NCBI RefSeq assembly: GCF_014207185.1
Contig: NZ_JACHCP010000004.1
Coordinates: 434,001 to 498,000 of the forward strand
Reading direction: 5' to 3'
Length of the DNA: 64,000 bases
Origin: Rhodanobacter sp. A1T4
Lineage (GTDB): Bacteria > Pseudomonadota > Gammaproteobacteria > Xanthomonadales > Rhodanobacteraceae
Position numbers and translations under genes: made by a program. Position 1 is the stretch's first letter. Each line of letters begins with the position of its first letter. The notes under the pieces were generated by a model, which saw only the letters and a program-made list of their open reading frames with translations, had not been told where the DNA came from and searched no databases. Positions 38,297-45,829 of this stretch are shown in pieces.

Positions 38297-38716
38297 ATGA
38301 AAGTAGCTATTGCAATCTGCCTTTGTCTACTCATTGGCGCATGCGCTGGTTCTCACATTCGTCCTGATCCGAACTATGTAGCGTTCATGCACACTGCGGT
38401 GCTCTACATCGAAGGGCGCCGAACCAGCGAATTCACCTACGTCGTTCCAACGTCAATAGATCCGCGAGCGCGTGAGGCGCTTGCCTCTGTACGTAAAGTC
38501 GTCACGCCTTCAGAGGTTCCCGCATCCTCCAAGGTACCTTTCTCCAACTACATCGAAATCAATAAACTTCAGATTGTTGGAGATACAGCTCTGGTTGAAG
38601 GCACGATAGATCCGTACGAGCACAACGGACTCAATTGCGGCCAAGGTTTCTCCTATCCCTTCAAGTATGTAAATGGCGCATGGCTGCAGCAAACGTCTCA
38701 CTGGCATATGTGCTAA
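38297..38716 (+). CDS. Cassette ORF 3, small lipoprotein
   Basis: 139 aa. A lipoprotein signal peptide is clear (MKVAIAICLCLLIGACAGSH, lipobox LIGAC). The mature part is a mixed domain with YIEINKLQIVGDTALVEGTI and a terminal Cys (SHWHMC). Function unknown. It starts 5 nt after attC site 2. The next attC begins at 38728 and is interrupted by an IS. Confidence 0.72.
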   Translation: MKVAIAICLCLLIGACAGSHIRPDPNYVAFMHTAVLYIEGRRTSEFTYVVPTSIDPRAREALASVRKVVTPSEVPASSKVPFSNYIEINKLQIVGDTALVEGTIDPYEHNGLNCGQGFSYPFKYVNGAWLQQTSHWHMC

Positions 38717-38727
38717 CTACTCTAAGG

Positions 38728-38734
38728 GCCTAAC
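38728..38734 (+). other. attC site 3, left part (R'' core)
   Basis: GCCTAAC, identical to the R'' core of site 1, directly before the insertion sequence. Joined to 40276 onward it rebuilds an attC like site 1: GCCTAAC then TACTCGCTCAAGGCGGACGG. Confidence 0.75.
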
Positions 38735-38742
38735 AATTCCGT

Positions 38743-38753
38743 AAGAGACTTCC
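38743..38753 (+). repeat. Subterminal inverted repeat, left
   Basis: AAGAGACTTCC, inverted partner of 40263-40273, 11 of 11 matching. It lies 8 nt inside the deduced end. Confidence 0.85.
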
Positions 38754-39089
38754 CGTCAATACCGCCCGCTTGATGCTCTTGCCTTGAGCTTTCAGGCTTT
38801 CGCTGGCCATCATTTTGCCCTCTATGTTGCGTCGTGCGTGTCAGTGCGTTTGGCGTTGAACGTTGCCAGACTGCATTTCCGTAAACGGTCTTGTTGCATC
38901 GATGGTGCTGACGCGGACCTGGGTATAAACCGCGCCCGGAGACCTCGCTCGTTCAGCGGTGTCGTCGGTGTCTGGCGATCAACCAGACACGTTTAGACGT
39001 CCAGAATGTTAGTCAGGTTCTCTCCGGGTGGGTCTGACCCGTTGCTACCTCTTCGCGCTGACGTTGAACGGATGAAACGTGTCGCCTGG
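38743..39089 (-). ncRNA. Predicted guide (seek/bridge) RNA region of the IS
   Basis: About 350 non-coding nt between the transposase stop and the IS end. In the IS1111 group the guide RNA that selects target and donor is encoded here, downstream of the transposase, whereas IS110-group elements use the 5' side. The long gap being 3' (350 nt, against 79 nt upstream of the start) agrees. On the minus strand the segment at 38781-38789 reads GCTCAAGGC, identical to the attC arm at 40281-40289. Exact RNA ends are unknown. Confidence 0.55.
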
Positions 39090-40196
39090 TTACGCCGCGG
39101 TGCTCATCGTGATGGCGTGTTTGCCGGCCGGGCGCTGCACCATGGCCCGAGGCCACCCAGTCGGGTGCTTCAGCCACGCGTCGGCATCGTAGGTTTCGTC
39201 ATGGGCCAGCATCGCCCACAGCTGCCGGGCGTGTTTGTTGGCAATGGCCACCAGCACTTTGCCGAACGGCATCCGACAGGCCAGCTGGCGTATCCATATC
39301 TGCTCGGGCGTGGACTTATCCACGCTGACCGCTTTGGCCCGCTGCAGGTTGCTGCGGGCTCCCTGGATCAGCAGCGTGCGCAGGTAGCCATCGCCACGAC
39401 AGCTGATTGCACCCAAGCGAGCATGGCCGCCACTGGAATGCTGCGTCGGCACCAAACCCAGCCACGCGCTGACCTGTCGGCCGTTGCGAAATTCCTTGGC
39501 ATCGCCCAGCGTAGCGATCGCCGCATCGGCGGTGATCGCACCGACCCCGACCATCGCGCGCAGCCGCACACACCGCTCGTCCGCCCGCGCATGGGCGTCG
39601 ATGCGTGCACTGCACGCGGTGCGGACCTGCCCCCAGTGTGCGCTGAGGTTGCGCAGCAGCTCGCGCATCTCAGAAGGCAATGCCGTCTGCTGATCCAGGT
39701 CGGCCAAGACACGGCGCAGGGCATGATCGCTTTTCGCCACCACGATGCCGAATTCGGCCAGCAATCCGCGCAGGCGGTTGCCGATCGCCAACGACTCGAC
39801 CTTGTAACCCTCGCGCACCCGATGCCATGACAACCGCGCTTGTTGATCGATGGTTTTGACCGGCACGAAGCGCATATTACCTTGGCGGGCCGCAGTGGCG
39901 ATCGCCTCGGCATCGTTGCGGTCGTTCTTCGCGGTGCGATTCTTGCGAAACGGCGTGACGAACTGTGCCGCCATCAAGCGTGGCTGCAAGCCGAACTCCA
40001 GGCAACACCGGCCTCAATGGTGCGCACCGCTGCATGCCTCCATCGCCACGACCGTGCCCGCCGGCACCTGTGCCAGCCACGCCGCAAAGGCATCCCGCTT
40101 GAGATCCCGGCGGCGCAGTACATGCCCGCTGTCGTCCATCTCGCACACCGAAAACACGCTCTTCGCCAAATCCACGCCGATGGTTATAGTGTTCAT
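39090..40196 (-). pseudogene. IS110-family transposase, interrupted by in-frame TGA
   Basis: 369 codons from ATG 40196 to 39090. The N-terminal RuvC-like DEDD domain shows GVDLAKSVFSVCEMDDSG and VVAMEACSGAHH, then TGA at 40014-40016. The same frame resumes with CCLEFGLQPRLMAAQFVTPF and KNDRNDAEAIATAA, and includes the C-terminal transposase_20 part (MVGVGAITADAAIATLGD, GLVPTQHSSGGHARLG, with the serine motif). IS110 proteins normally have Trp after AHH, so TGG to TGA explains the stop. A separate C-terminal fragment would begin at TTG 39989. Confidence 0.9.
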
Positions 40197-40262
40197 GGAG
40201 ACTTCCTCTTCGAGTGACGGTTGATCAGCATCACCATCATGGCCCTCGAGGCCGAAAGGGGA

Positions 40263-40273
40263 GGAAGTCTCTT
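40263..40273 (-). repeat. Subterminal inverted repeat, right
   Basis: GGAAGTCTCTT on the + strand, exact inverse of 38743-38753. A further near-copy, GAGACTTCCTCTT, lies at the transposase start (about 40198-40210). Confidence 0.85.
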
Positions 40274-40275
40274 TT

Positions 40276-40326
40276 TACTCGCTCAAGGCGGACGGCTTCG
40301 CCGCCGCTTAACTCCAGCGTTCGGGC
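40276..40326 (+). other. attC site 3, right part
   Basis: Remainder of the split attC. The arm is CTCAAGGCGGACGGCTTCGC, then CGCCGCTTAACTCCAGC and a degenerate R' core GTTCGGGC where GTTRRRY is expected. The arm sequence closely matches site 1 (GTTCAAGGCGGACGG). Confidence 0.78.
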
Positions 40327-40333
40327 GCATATC

Positions 40334-40810
40334 ATGCAACTCATCTTTACGAAAGGATCCGGAAAACACGACAAGATGGAAGTGATCAGAGATGACTCCC
40401 TTACCGATCTTGCTGAAAGTATTGAATGCCCCAAGCAAGGCATCATTCCTCATGACATGGTTCACTACGCTGTCGAGCATACGCTCCATAAGCGGGGTTT
40501 TATCGGTCGCATTCTTGATGGTGAGGCAGCCTCATTCCATATGGAGGCTGAGTCTGAGAGCGATGGAGTGGAGCGCCTCGTCGAGGTATTTCAAGCTGAT
40601 GGCTGGTCAGGCTGGAGCAGCTCCCCGACAGACATGTTCGACTTGTATCAAGTCACTTGTAGAGCTCGTCAATGTAAGCCTTTGGCGTTAGAAGCTGATG
40701 ACATTGATGCCGTGCGCAAGAGAATTCTGGAGCTTACGGAACAATGGCAGTCAATTCCTGTGGGCAAGTCGCTGGCTTTGCAGTTCGAGCATAGCCAGCA
40801 TGCGCCCTGA
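40334..40810 (+). CDS. Cassette ORF 4, hypothetical protein
   Basis: 158-aa soluble protein from ATG 40334 (MQLIFTKGSGKHDKMEVIRD), 8 nt after the attC remnant. Segments such as PHDMVHYAVEHTLHKRGFIG, EVFQADGWSGW and a C-terminal helix (DDIDAVRKRILELTEQWQSI) are seen. I recognise no characterised family. The upstream extension to 40214 runs through the attC and IS end and is spurious. No attC is visible after it, so it is the last cassette or has lost its site. Confidence 0.72.
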   Translation: MQLIFTKGSGKHDKMEVIRDDSLTDLAESIECPKQGIIPHDMVHYAVEHTLHKRGFIGRILDGEAASFHMEAESESDGVERLVEVFQADGWSGWSSSPTDMFDLYQVTCRARQCKPLALEADDIDAVRKRILELTEQWQSIPVGKSLALQFEHSQHAP

Positions 40811-40919
40811 CATTTCGTCCGTGGAAGTGGTCATCATTTTTCATGCGGCATATGTCCCAATCACTCGATCTGCATCGGGTGGCATCAAAGGTCGTCCAGC
40901 GTCTTTTTACTTAACTTCC

Positions 40920-42338
40920 TCAGTCATCAGGCAGGTTTGACGCCGAGGCGAGTCCCAGGAACTGTCGTGCTGTCGCAAATCGATTAAGTACCAGGCGTTC
41001 GAGCAGGAGGACGATCACCATCGTCGCTCCCAGCAGTGGCAGTAACAGGCCAAGTAAGACCAGTAGGCCGATCATGACGAACGGATAGCGCACGCCAGCA
41101 TGCGCGGGTAGGGCGCCGATCGAGCCGGTGGGCCTGCGCCGCCACCAGAGCACGACAGCGCTTGTGGACAGCATGATCATGCCGAGCGCGGTGAACACGC
41201 CCAGGATCTGGTTGAGCGGTGGAAACAGCTGGCCCTCGTGGATGGCCACGCCGTAGCCGATGATCCGGTCGAGCAGTGGGCGCTGGGAGAACGCGGTGCG
41301 ACTGACCATGGTGCCGGTAGCACCATCGAGTACAAGATCAATACGCAATGGGCGATTCCCTGCATCGGAACGCGCGGCCCGTGTGGGTGCGAATTTGGAC
41401 GGTGGTGAAATCAGAATCGGTGGCGCCAGATTTTGTGCAGTGACTGTCGGCATCAGGCGATCAAGTGCCGAGTAGTCCATACCGATAGGTCCCCCATCAG
41501 CATCGCCCGGCATGGTCATGCCCGGCATGGAAGGCGCTCGTGCAGGAGCATTTTGCAGGGCGGCGATCGCCCGGTCGTGTGCGCTGCCGATGCTCCAGTC
41601 TTGTGCGGTAACGGTGCTGGCATAAGTCTGCCGCAGTGTATGCAGCATGCCGCCCCAGGATTTGCTCCACGGTAGCCCCGACACCAGCAGAAACAGTGCG
41701 AAGCACGACACCCAGACGCCGGTTACCGCATGCATATCGCGCCAGAACGTGCGCGAGCCGTGGCGCAAACGTGGATACAGCACGCCGCCGAGGCGGCGCG
41801 TTCGAGGCCACCATAGGTAGAGTCCACTCAACAGCATCAGGATGGTCCACGAGGCTGCCAGTTCCACCAGCATCGAGCCTGCTGTGCCTAGAAGCAGCTC
41901 GCCATGCAAATAGAAAATTACCCGCATGAAGCGATCGCTCTCACCCACAACATGCAACACGCGAAGGCTGGACGGATCGACAAACACGCGAATGATTTCC
42001 GGGCCTTTACCGACCAAAACGCGTGTCGCCGCGTCGCGTGAGGTAGGCAACTCGTAGGCGTTCAGCACCCCGCCGGGTACCGCTTTCAGTGCGGCGAGGA
42101 CCTGAGCAGATGCTGGCTGCGGTGTGCCGCTGGTGACGTGGGCATACTGTCGTTCCAGCAGTGGTTCGATCTGCGGCTTGAACAGGTAGATCATCCCTGT
42201 GATCGATAGCCACACGATAAACGGCAGACAGAACAGGCCGGCATAGAAATGCCAACGCCAGATCAGGCGGTAAATCTGCTGTCGCCGCGTCATCGTGGTC
42301 GCCTTGGGAAGGTCGGCCATTGCACGTATGGCATTCAC
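40920..42338 (-). CDS. PepSY-associated multi-pass membrane protein
   Basis: 472 aa from GTG 42338, which overlaps the TGA of the upstream receptor gene; ATG 42320 is an alternative. PepSY_TM architecture: helix at about 30-50 (FYAGLFCLPFIVWLSITGMI), helices near 150 and 210, a large periplasmic part and a final helical pair (about 395-450). A Met-rich run SMPGMTMPGDADGGPIGMDY lies in the periplasmic part and could bind copper. Such proteins accompany TonB receptors and are often linked to siderophore reduction or metal release. Confidence 0.86.
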   Translation of the reverse strand: MNAIRAMADLPKATTMTRRQQIYRLIWRWHFYAGLFCLPFIVWLSITGMIYLFKPQIEPLLERQYAHVTSGTPQPASAQVLAALKAVPGGVLNAYELPTSRDAATRVLVGKGPEIIRVFVDPSSLRVLHVVGESDRFMRVIFYLHGELLLGTAGSMLVELAASWTILMLLSGLYLWWPRTRRLGGVLYPRLRHGSRTFWRDMHAVTGVWVSCFALFLLVSGLPWSKSWGGMLHTLRQTYASTVTAQDWSIGSAHDRAIAALQNAPARAPSMPGMTMPGDADGGPIGMDYSALDRLMPTVTAQNLAPPILISPPSKFAPTRAARSDAGNRPLRIDLVLDGATGTMVSRTAFSQRPLLDRIIGYGVAIHEGQLFPPLNQILGVFTALGMIMLSTSAVVLWWRRRPTGSIGALPAHAGVRYPFVMIGLLVLLGLLLPLLGATMVIVLLLERLVLNRFATARQFLGLASASNLPDD

Positions 42339-44659
42339 AGATGCACCTCGGCTTTGACATAGATGGTGCGCGACGGATACGGGTAATAAACGTAGTAGCG
42401 ACGATTGGTGAGATTGTCCACGCCGACGCCGACATTCCAGTGCGCATTCACCGTCCAGTTGAAGCTGGTATCCCACGTCAGAAAATCGCTGACGCCACCG
42501 AAAGTATCGGGGTTGATATCACTGTGGTTGAGCGTGTTGTATTGGCGGCTGGAATAACGTCCGGCCAGGGTCAGCGACGTACTCTCACTGCTGTGCCAGG
42601 TGCCAATCACATTGGCGCGCCATCGAGGCACGCGATAGAACTGCTTGCCCTCGGCGGTCGGGTTTTGCGGATCGCTCACGGTGGTGGCTTGCGTATACGC
42701 ACCGTTGGCCGTCAGATCCAGACGGTCGAATAGCACGCCCTGGCCCTGATAACTGACTTCCGCACCACGGGTGCGCACTAGTCCCACATTCTGCACATTG
42801 GTGACCGTGGGAAATACGCTGTAGTCAGTCTGATTGAAAAGCGTATCGCGGGTGTCGCTGCGGTAGAGCGAAAAGCGAGTCAGGCCACGCGCAGTCGTCC
42901 ATTCGGCAGAAAGTTCTCGGGAGAGATCGTTTTCCGGTTTGAGGTAGGGATTGTTGTTGACCAGACTCAAGCCACTGAATGATCCCTGGAACAATTCGCC
43001 CACCGTCGGAAACCGATACGCGCGTGCACCAGACAATCGCAGCAGCCATGCATCGTCCAGTTGGAAGGCGAGCGAGGCCTTTGGCGACAGATGTTTCTCT
43101 TTGCGCGGCAGCAGCGCAGCGTAGCTCGTTGTCGCGCCGTTCGTTTTGCTGATGAAGCCATCGAAGGCTCGCCATTGCTCGTAGCGTGCTCCGTAAGTGA
43201 GCTGCCAACGGGCACTCAGCTGCCAGGCATCCTGCAGATAGATTGCCTGGGTTTGGGTGCTGCCCCCGGTTGCGCTGATTGACGCATCGGCGTGTCCGTC
43301 AATCCACTGGCCCAGGGCAAAGGTGTTGTTGACCAGCGCATAGCCATCGTAGTGATAGCCCATACTGACCCAATGGCTGCCAGCATCGATCTGATCGGGA
43401 CGGTAGCTGCTGCGCAGGTCGAACGTACGCCAGCGGCTGCCGTCACCTAGCGTGATCTGACCTGGACCGTCGTTCGTCAGCGCACTGCTTGCGGAGCGAT
43501 CCTGGCTCTTGTCGCGATCGAAGTAGGATGCCTGCGCCTGTACGTTCCAGCCGCTCTCGCGGTGCGTACCCAGTGATATGCCGTAGAGATAGTTTTCACT
43601 GCGGCGCGTGCTCGGCGCAAAAAAGCCGGCCGGTATGACGTATTGCTGGCCATCGATCGCCACCGTTCCCGCCAGCACCGTCTGGCCGCTAGCATCGCGA
43701 AGGTAGCTCTCTGTTCGGTGGCTGAGATCCTGGCTCCAATAGCCGATGTCCAGTCCACCTCGCAGGTCCGGGGTGAAGTCGTAAGTGAGCTTGAGATTGG
43801 CCTGATCCTGTGAGGTGGCTTCCTGCCCTTCGCTATTGATGCCCACGGTGGTTCGCGGTTGACCATTCGGGCCGACATCGGTGAGCGCGCCGGTGACTGG
43901 GACCGCCGTGCTGGCTGCGGTGCCTGAGAGGTTCTGTGTGGCGAATACCAGTGGCTGACCGTTGCTTTGCAGATGCGCAAATCCCACCAGAAACGACAGC
44001 TTGCCCACGCGGTCACCTAGCGTGACGCTGTTGCGGCTACCGCCGTAGTTGCCGTCGACGCCGTCGTTGTCGACATGCTGGGTGAACAGTTGCGTCTGCG
44101 CCGACAGTTCCAGTTTGTCTGGCATGCGGGTGGTCATCAGCACCGTGGCACCGATCGCGTTGCCTGGATACAGCGCCGAGTAGGCGCCATACAACACATC
44201 GACCCGTGCCAGATGATCGGTAAACACCATCGACCAGCGTGGCGGCGTGCTGAACGCGTTGTTCGAAAAATCGCTCAGCAACAAACCATCCAGATACACC
44301 AAGCCACGGGAGCTTTGCGAATTGCCGGTGCCTCGCACCGCAAACGTGGCGTTTTCATCGCCGATGAAACGTTTGCGTATGCCCATAGCCGGCATGTACT
44401 TCAGTGAGTCCTCGGCATTGACGATGTTGAGATCGTGCAACTGCGCCGCGCTGATGGTTTCGACTGCCGCGGGTATGTTGGGATCGAACGGCGGCGAAGC
44501 TGGCTTCACCCCATTCACCTCAACGGCTTTGAGTGTCTTGGCGGTAGTCGATGGTGACGTGTATGCGTCATCCGTCGCGCCCTGCGCCGTCGCAAAGCAA
44601 GGAAAGAGCAAAACAAGCGGCAGTGCGATGAATGCACTGTTCGAAGGAGAAAATCGCAT
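42335..44659 (-). CDS. TonB-dependent outer-membrane receptor
   Basis: 774 aa from ATG 44659 with a signal peptide (MRFSPSNSAFIALPLVLLFP, cut near TAQG). The TonB-box area is TLKAVEVNGVKPASPPF. The plug includes AVETISAAQLHDLNIVNAED and FAVRGTGNSQSSRGLVYLDG. The 22-strand barrel ends in YPSRTIYVKAEVHL. The ligand is unknown. Grouping with PepSY and DUF2946 proteins suggests a metal, possibly copper, or a metal chelate. Confidence 0.92.
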   Translation of the reverse strand: MRFSPSNSAFIALPLVLLFPCFATAQGATDDAYTSPSTTAKTLKAVEVNGVKPASPPFDPNIPAAVETISAAQLHDLNIVNAEDSLKYMPAMGIRKRFIGDENATFAVRGTGNSQSSRGLVYLDGLLLSDFSNNAFSTPPRWSMVFTDHLARVDVLYGAYSALYPGNAIGATVLMTTRMPDKLELSAQTQLFTQHVDNDGVDGNYGGSRNSVTLGDRVGKLSFLVGFAHLQSNGQPLVFATQNLSGTAASTAVPVTGALTDVGPNGQPRTTVGINSEGQEATSQDQANLKLTYDFTPDLRGGLDIGYWSQDLSHRTESYLRDASGQTVLAGTVAIDGQQYVIPAGFFAPSTRRSENYLYGISLGTHRESGWNVQAQASYFDRDKSQDRSASSALTNDGPGQITLGDGSRWRTFDLRSSYRPDQIDAGSHWVSMGYHYDGYALVNNTFALGQWIDGHADASISATGGSTQTQAIYLQDAWQLSARWQLTYGARYEQWRAFDGFISKTNGATTSYAALLPRKEKHLSPKASLAFQLDDAWLLRLSGARAYRFPTVGELFQGSFSGLSLVNNNPYLKPENDLSRELSAEWTTARGLTRFSLYRSDTRDTLFNQTDYSVFPTVTNVQNVGLVRTRGAEVSYQGQGVLFDRLDLTANGAYTQATTVSDPQNPTAEGKQFYRVPRWRANVIGTWHSSESTSLTLAGRYSSRQYNTLNHSDINPDTFGGVSDFLTWDTSFNWTVNAHWNVGVGVDNLTNRRYYVYYPYPSRTIYVKAEVHL

Positions 44660-44834
44660 GAATAACTTCCGGTCTATGACGCGCCGCGGTGGCGGCAGCA
44701 ATCAAGTTAGGCAGGCATCACGGGGCATAGACGGCCGACAGCGCGCGCACGGTTTATGCGCACCGGTCTTGACGAATGCCTTGTGGAGCAATAACGATCG
44801 ACGCGTGCACAACGGCGACGCGCGATCCGCGGGA

Positions 44835-45212
44835 TCAGCCGTGGCGAAGCGTCGGTGGACCGCGGGGATTGGCACTGAGAACCGGTTCGACGTAAGTTGC
44901 GCCGGAAGCCCACAGCCGTGGCACCGAAGCTGCCGGCAGCGTCGGTGTCGAAAAGACGATGGTATGGCTCGACAGCAGCGGGCTGTGGCCGAGCAGCGTG
45001 CAGTAACCGCAATGGTCGACATGTAGCGCCGGATCGGATGGTGCCGACGGGTGATGGGCGCTAAGCCCATGTCCGGTACACCACGCACCCAAGTCAGGCA
45101 TGGATTGCGCATCAGGCAATGCTCGCGACACCACCGGTGTCACGATCGTCAGCCACATGGCGGCCATGGCCAGCCATGCGACGAACCGCTGATGCGTCAA
45201 CTTACGAGACAT
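44835..45212 (-). CDS. DUF2946 family protein
   Basis: 125 aa from ATG 45212. It has a hydrophobic signal-like helix (WLAMAAMWLTIVTPVVSRAL) and the DUF2946 core with HVDHCGYCTLLGHSPLL, whose His/Cys cluster could bind metal. A second His-rich stretch is CTGHGLSAHHPSAP. These genes are often next to TonB receptors and PepSY proteins, in clusters thought to respond to copper. It is first in the minus-strand cluster DUF2946-receptor-PepSY. Confidence 0.82.
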   Translation of the reverse strand: MSRKLTHQRFVAWLAMAAMWLTIVTPVVSRALPDAQSMPDLGAWCTGHGLSAHHPSAPSDPALHVDHCGYCTLLGHSPLLSSHTIVFSTPTLPAASVPRLWASGATYVEPVLSANPRGPPTLRHG

Positions 45213-45497
45213 GGCTTCCCAATCCTGCGTCAACGAGCGGCGCATAGTCGTAAATAATTGCACATCAACGTCGAGCGGAGTCCAACGTGTGATGCGGCAA
45301 AAAGTCTCGTGAACCGGATTTCTCGAACAGTCAGTCCGTGACCTCCATTGGCAGCGCTACGCGATCACCGTGAAACATGGCTGCAGGCAAGTGACAGCGC
45401 GTCACTCACTTTCCAACGGATGCCTGCATATCGATGCTGACGCTTGCGCACCGCAACATGTTCGAAAGATGCACCGCGCTACACTGACTGGGCTAAA
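45213..45497. other. Intergenic region, divergent
   Basis: 285 nt between the DUF2946 start (-) and the cobalamin riboswitch (+). It must contain both promoters. No conserved box can be assigned with confidence. Confidence 0.45.
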
Positions 45498-45682
45498 GGT
45501 GTCCTGCCGCCGCCATTCCGGTGCGCAGGGTGAAACGGGAAGCCGGTGCGGATGAATTCATCCCAGGCCGGCGCTGCCCCCGCAACGGTAAGCGAGAAAA
45601 CCCGACTCAGAACCACTGCGATAGTCGCGGGAAGGTGTCGGGGTGATGCTTTGAGCATCGCTCGCAAGCCCGGAGACCGGCC
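45498..45682 (+). promoter_or_regulatory. Cobalamin (adenosylcobalamin) riboswitch
   Basis: The conserved elements occur in order on the + strand: a 5' GGTGTCCTGCC for P1, GGGTGAAACGGGAAGCCGGT, the B12 box GCGCTGCCCCCGCAACGGTA (about 45571-45590), CCACTGCG, GGGAAGGTGTCGGGG, and the 3' CAAGCCCGGAGACCGGCC. The match to the RF00174 consensus is strong. The expression platform lies in 45683-45829, which contains a small hairpin ACATCCTTCGGGATGG. The next + strand gene is mmsA, 148 nt downstream. Confidence 0.93.
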
Positions 45683-45829
45683 TATGGCGGACATCCTTCG
45701 GGATGGCCTTCTCGGGCGTTGCGGTGGGCAACCAGACGAGCTGATTCGGCGCGGCTGTGTGCTGTCCTGATTGGTCTTGTCCTGCTCCTCAATGCCTCCT
45801 CGCGGGTGAGCGATATGGAGACAGGACAC

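Larger units (their letters stand above)
38735..40275 (-). mobile_element. IS110/IS1111-group insertion sequence inserted in attC
   Basis: About 1541 bp carrying a DEDD transposase on the minus strand. Subterminal inverted repeats AAGAGACTTCC (38743-38753) and GGAAGTCTCTT (40263-40273) leave 8 and 2 nt outside, the asymmetric pattern of the IS1111 group. No target duplication is seen. Ends were placed so that the flanks rebuild a site-1-like attC; they could shift by a few nt. The IS1111-attC group is known to insert specifically into attC sites, and this element fits it. It is probably immobile on its own because the transposase has a stop. Confidence 0.85.

Noticed and set aside
38711..38722. 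A further attC core GCTAAC-TACTC just after cassette ORF 3
   Set aside because: Resembles the left edge of site 2 but has no arm or R' partner before the next core at 38728; recorded only as possible cassette-junction debris.
40014..40016. Selenocysteine or programmed read-through at the transposase TGA
   Set aside because: No SECIS-like context was recognised and the family has Trp here, so a point mutation is simpler.
40214..40333. N-terminal extension of cassette ORF 4 (His-rich start)
   Set aside because: It translates the IS end and the attC arm; ATG 40334 follows the attC as expected for a cassette.
42335..45682. Riboswitch controlling the adjacent TonB receptor (as a BtuB)
   Set aside because: The riboswitch conserved boxes read on the + strand, away from the minus-strand receptor cluster.
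45719..45829. In-frame upstream extension of mmsA resembling a signal peptide
   Set aside because: MmsA is cytoplasmic, homology begins at 45830 with a good ribosome site, and the upstream start codon would be TTG. Kept only as a possible remnant of a lost gene.
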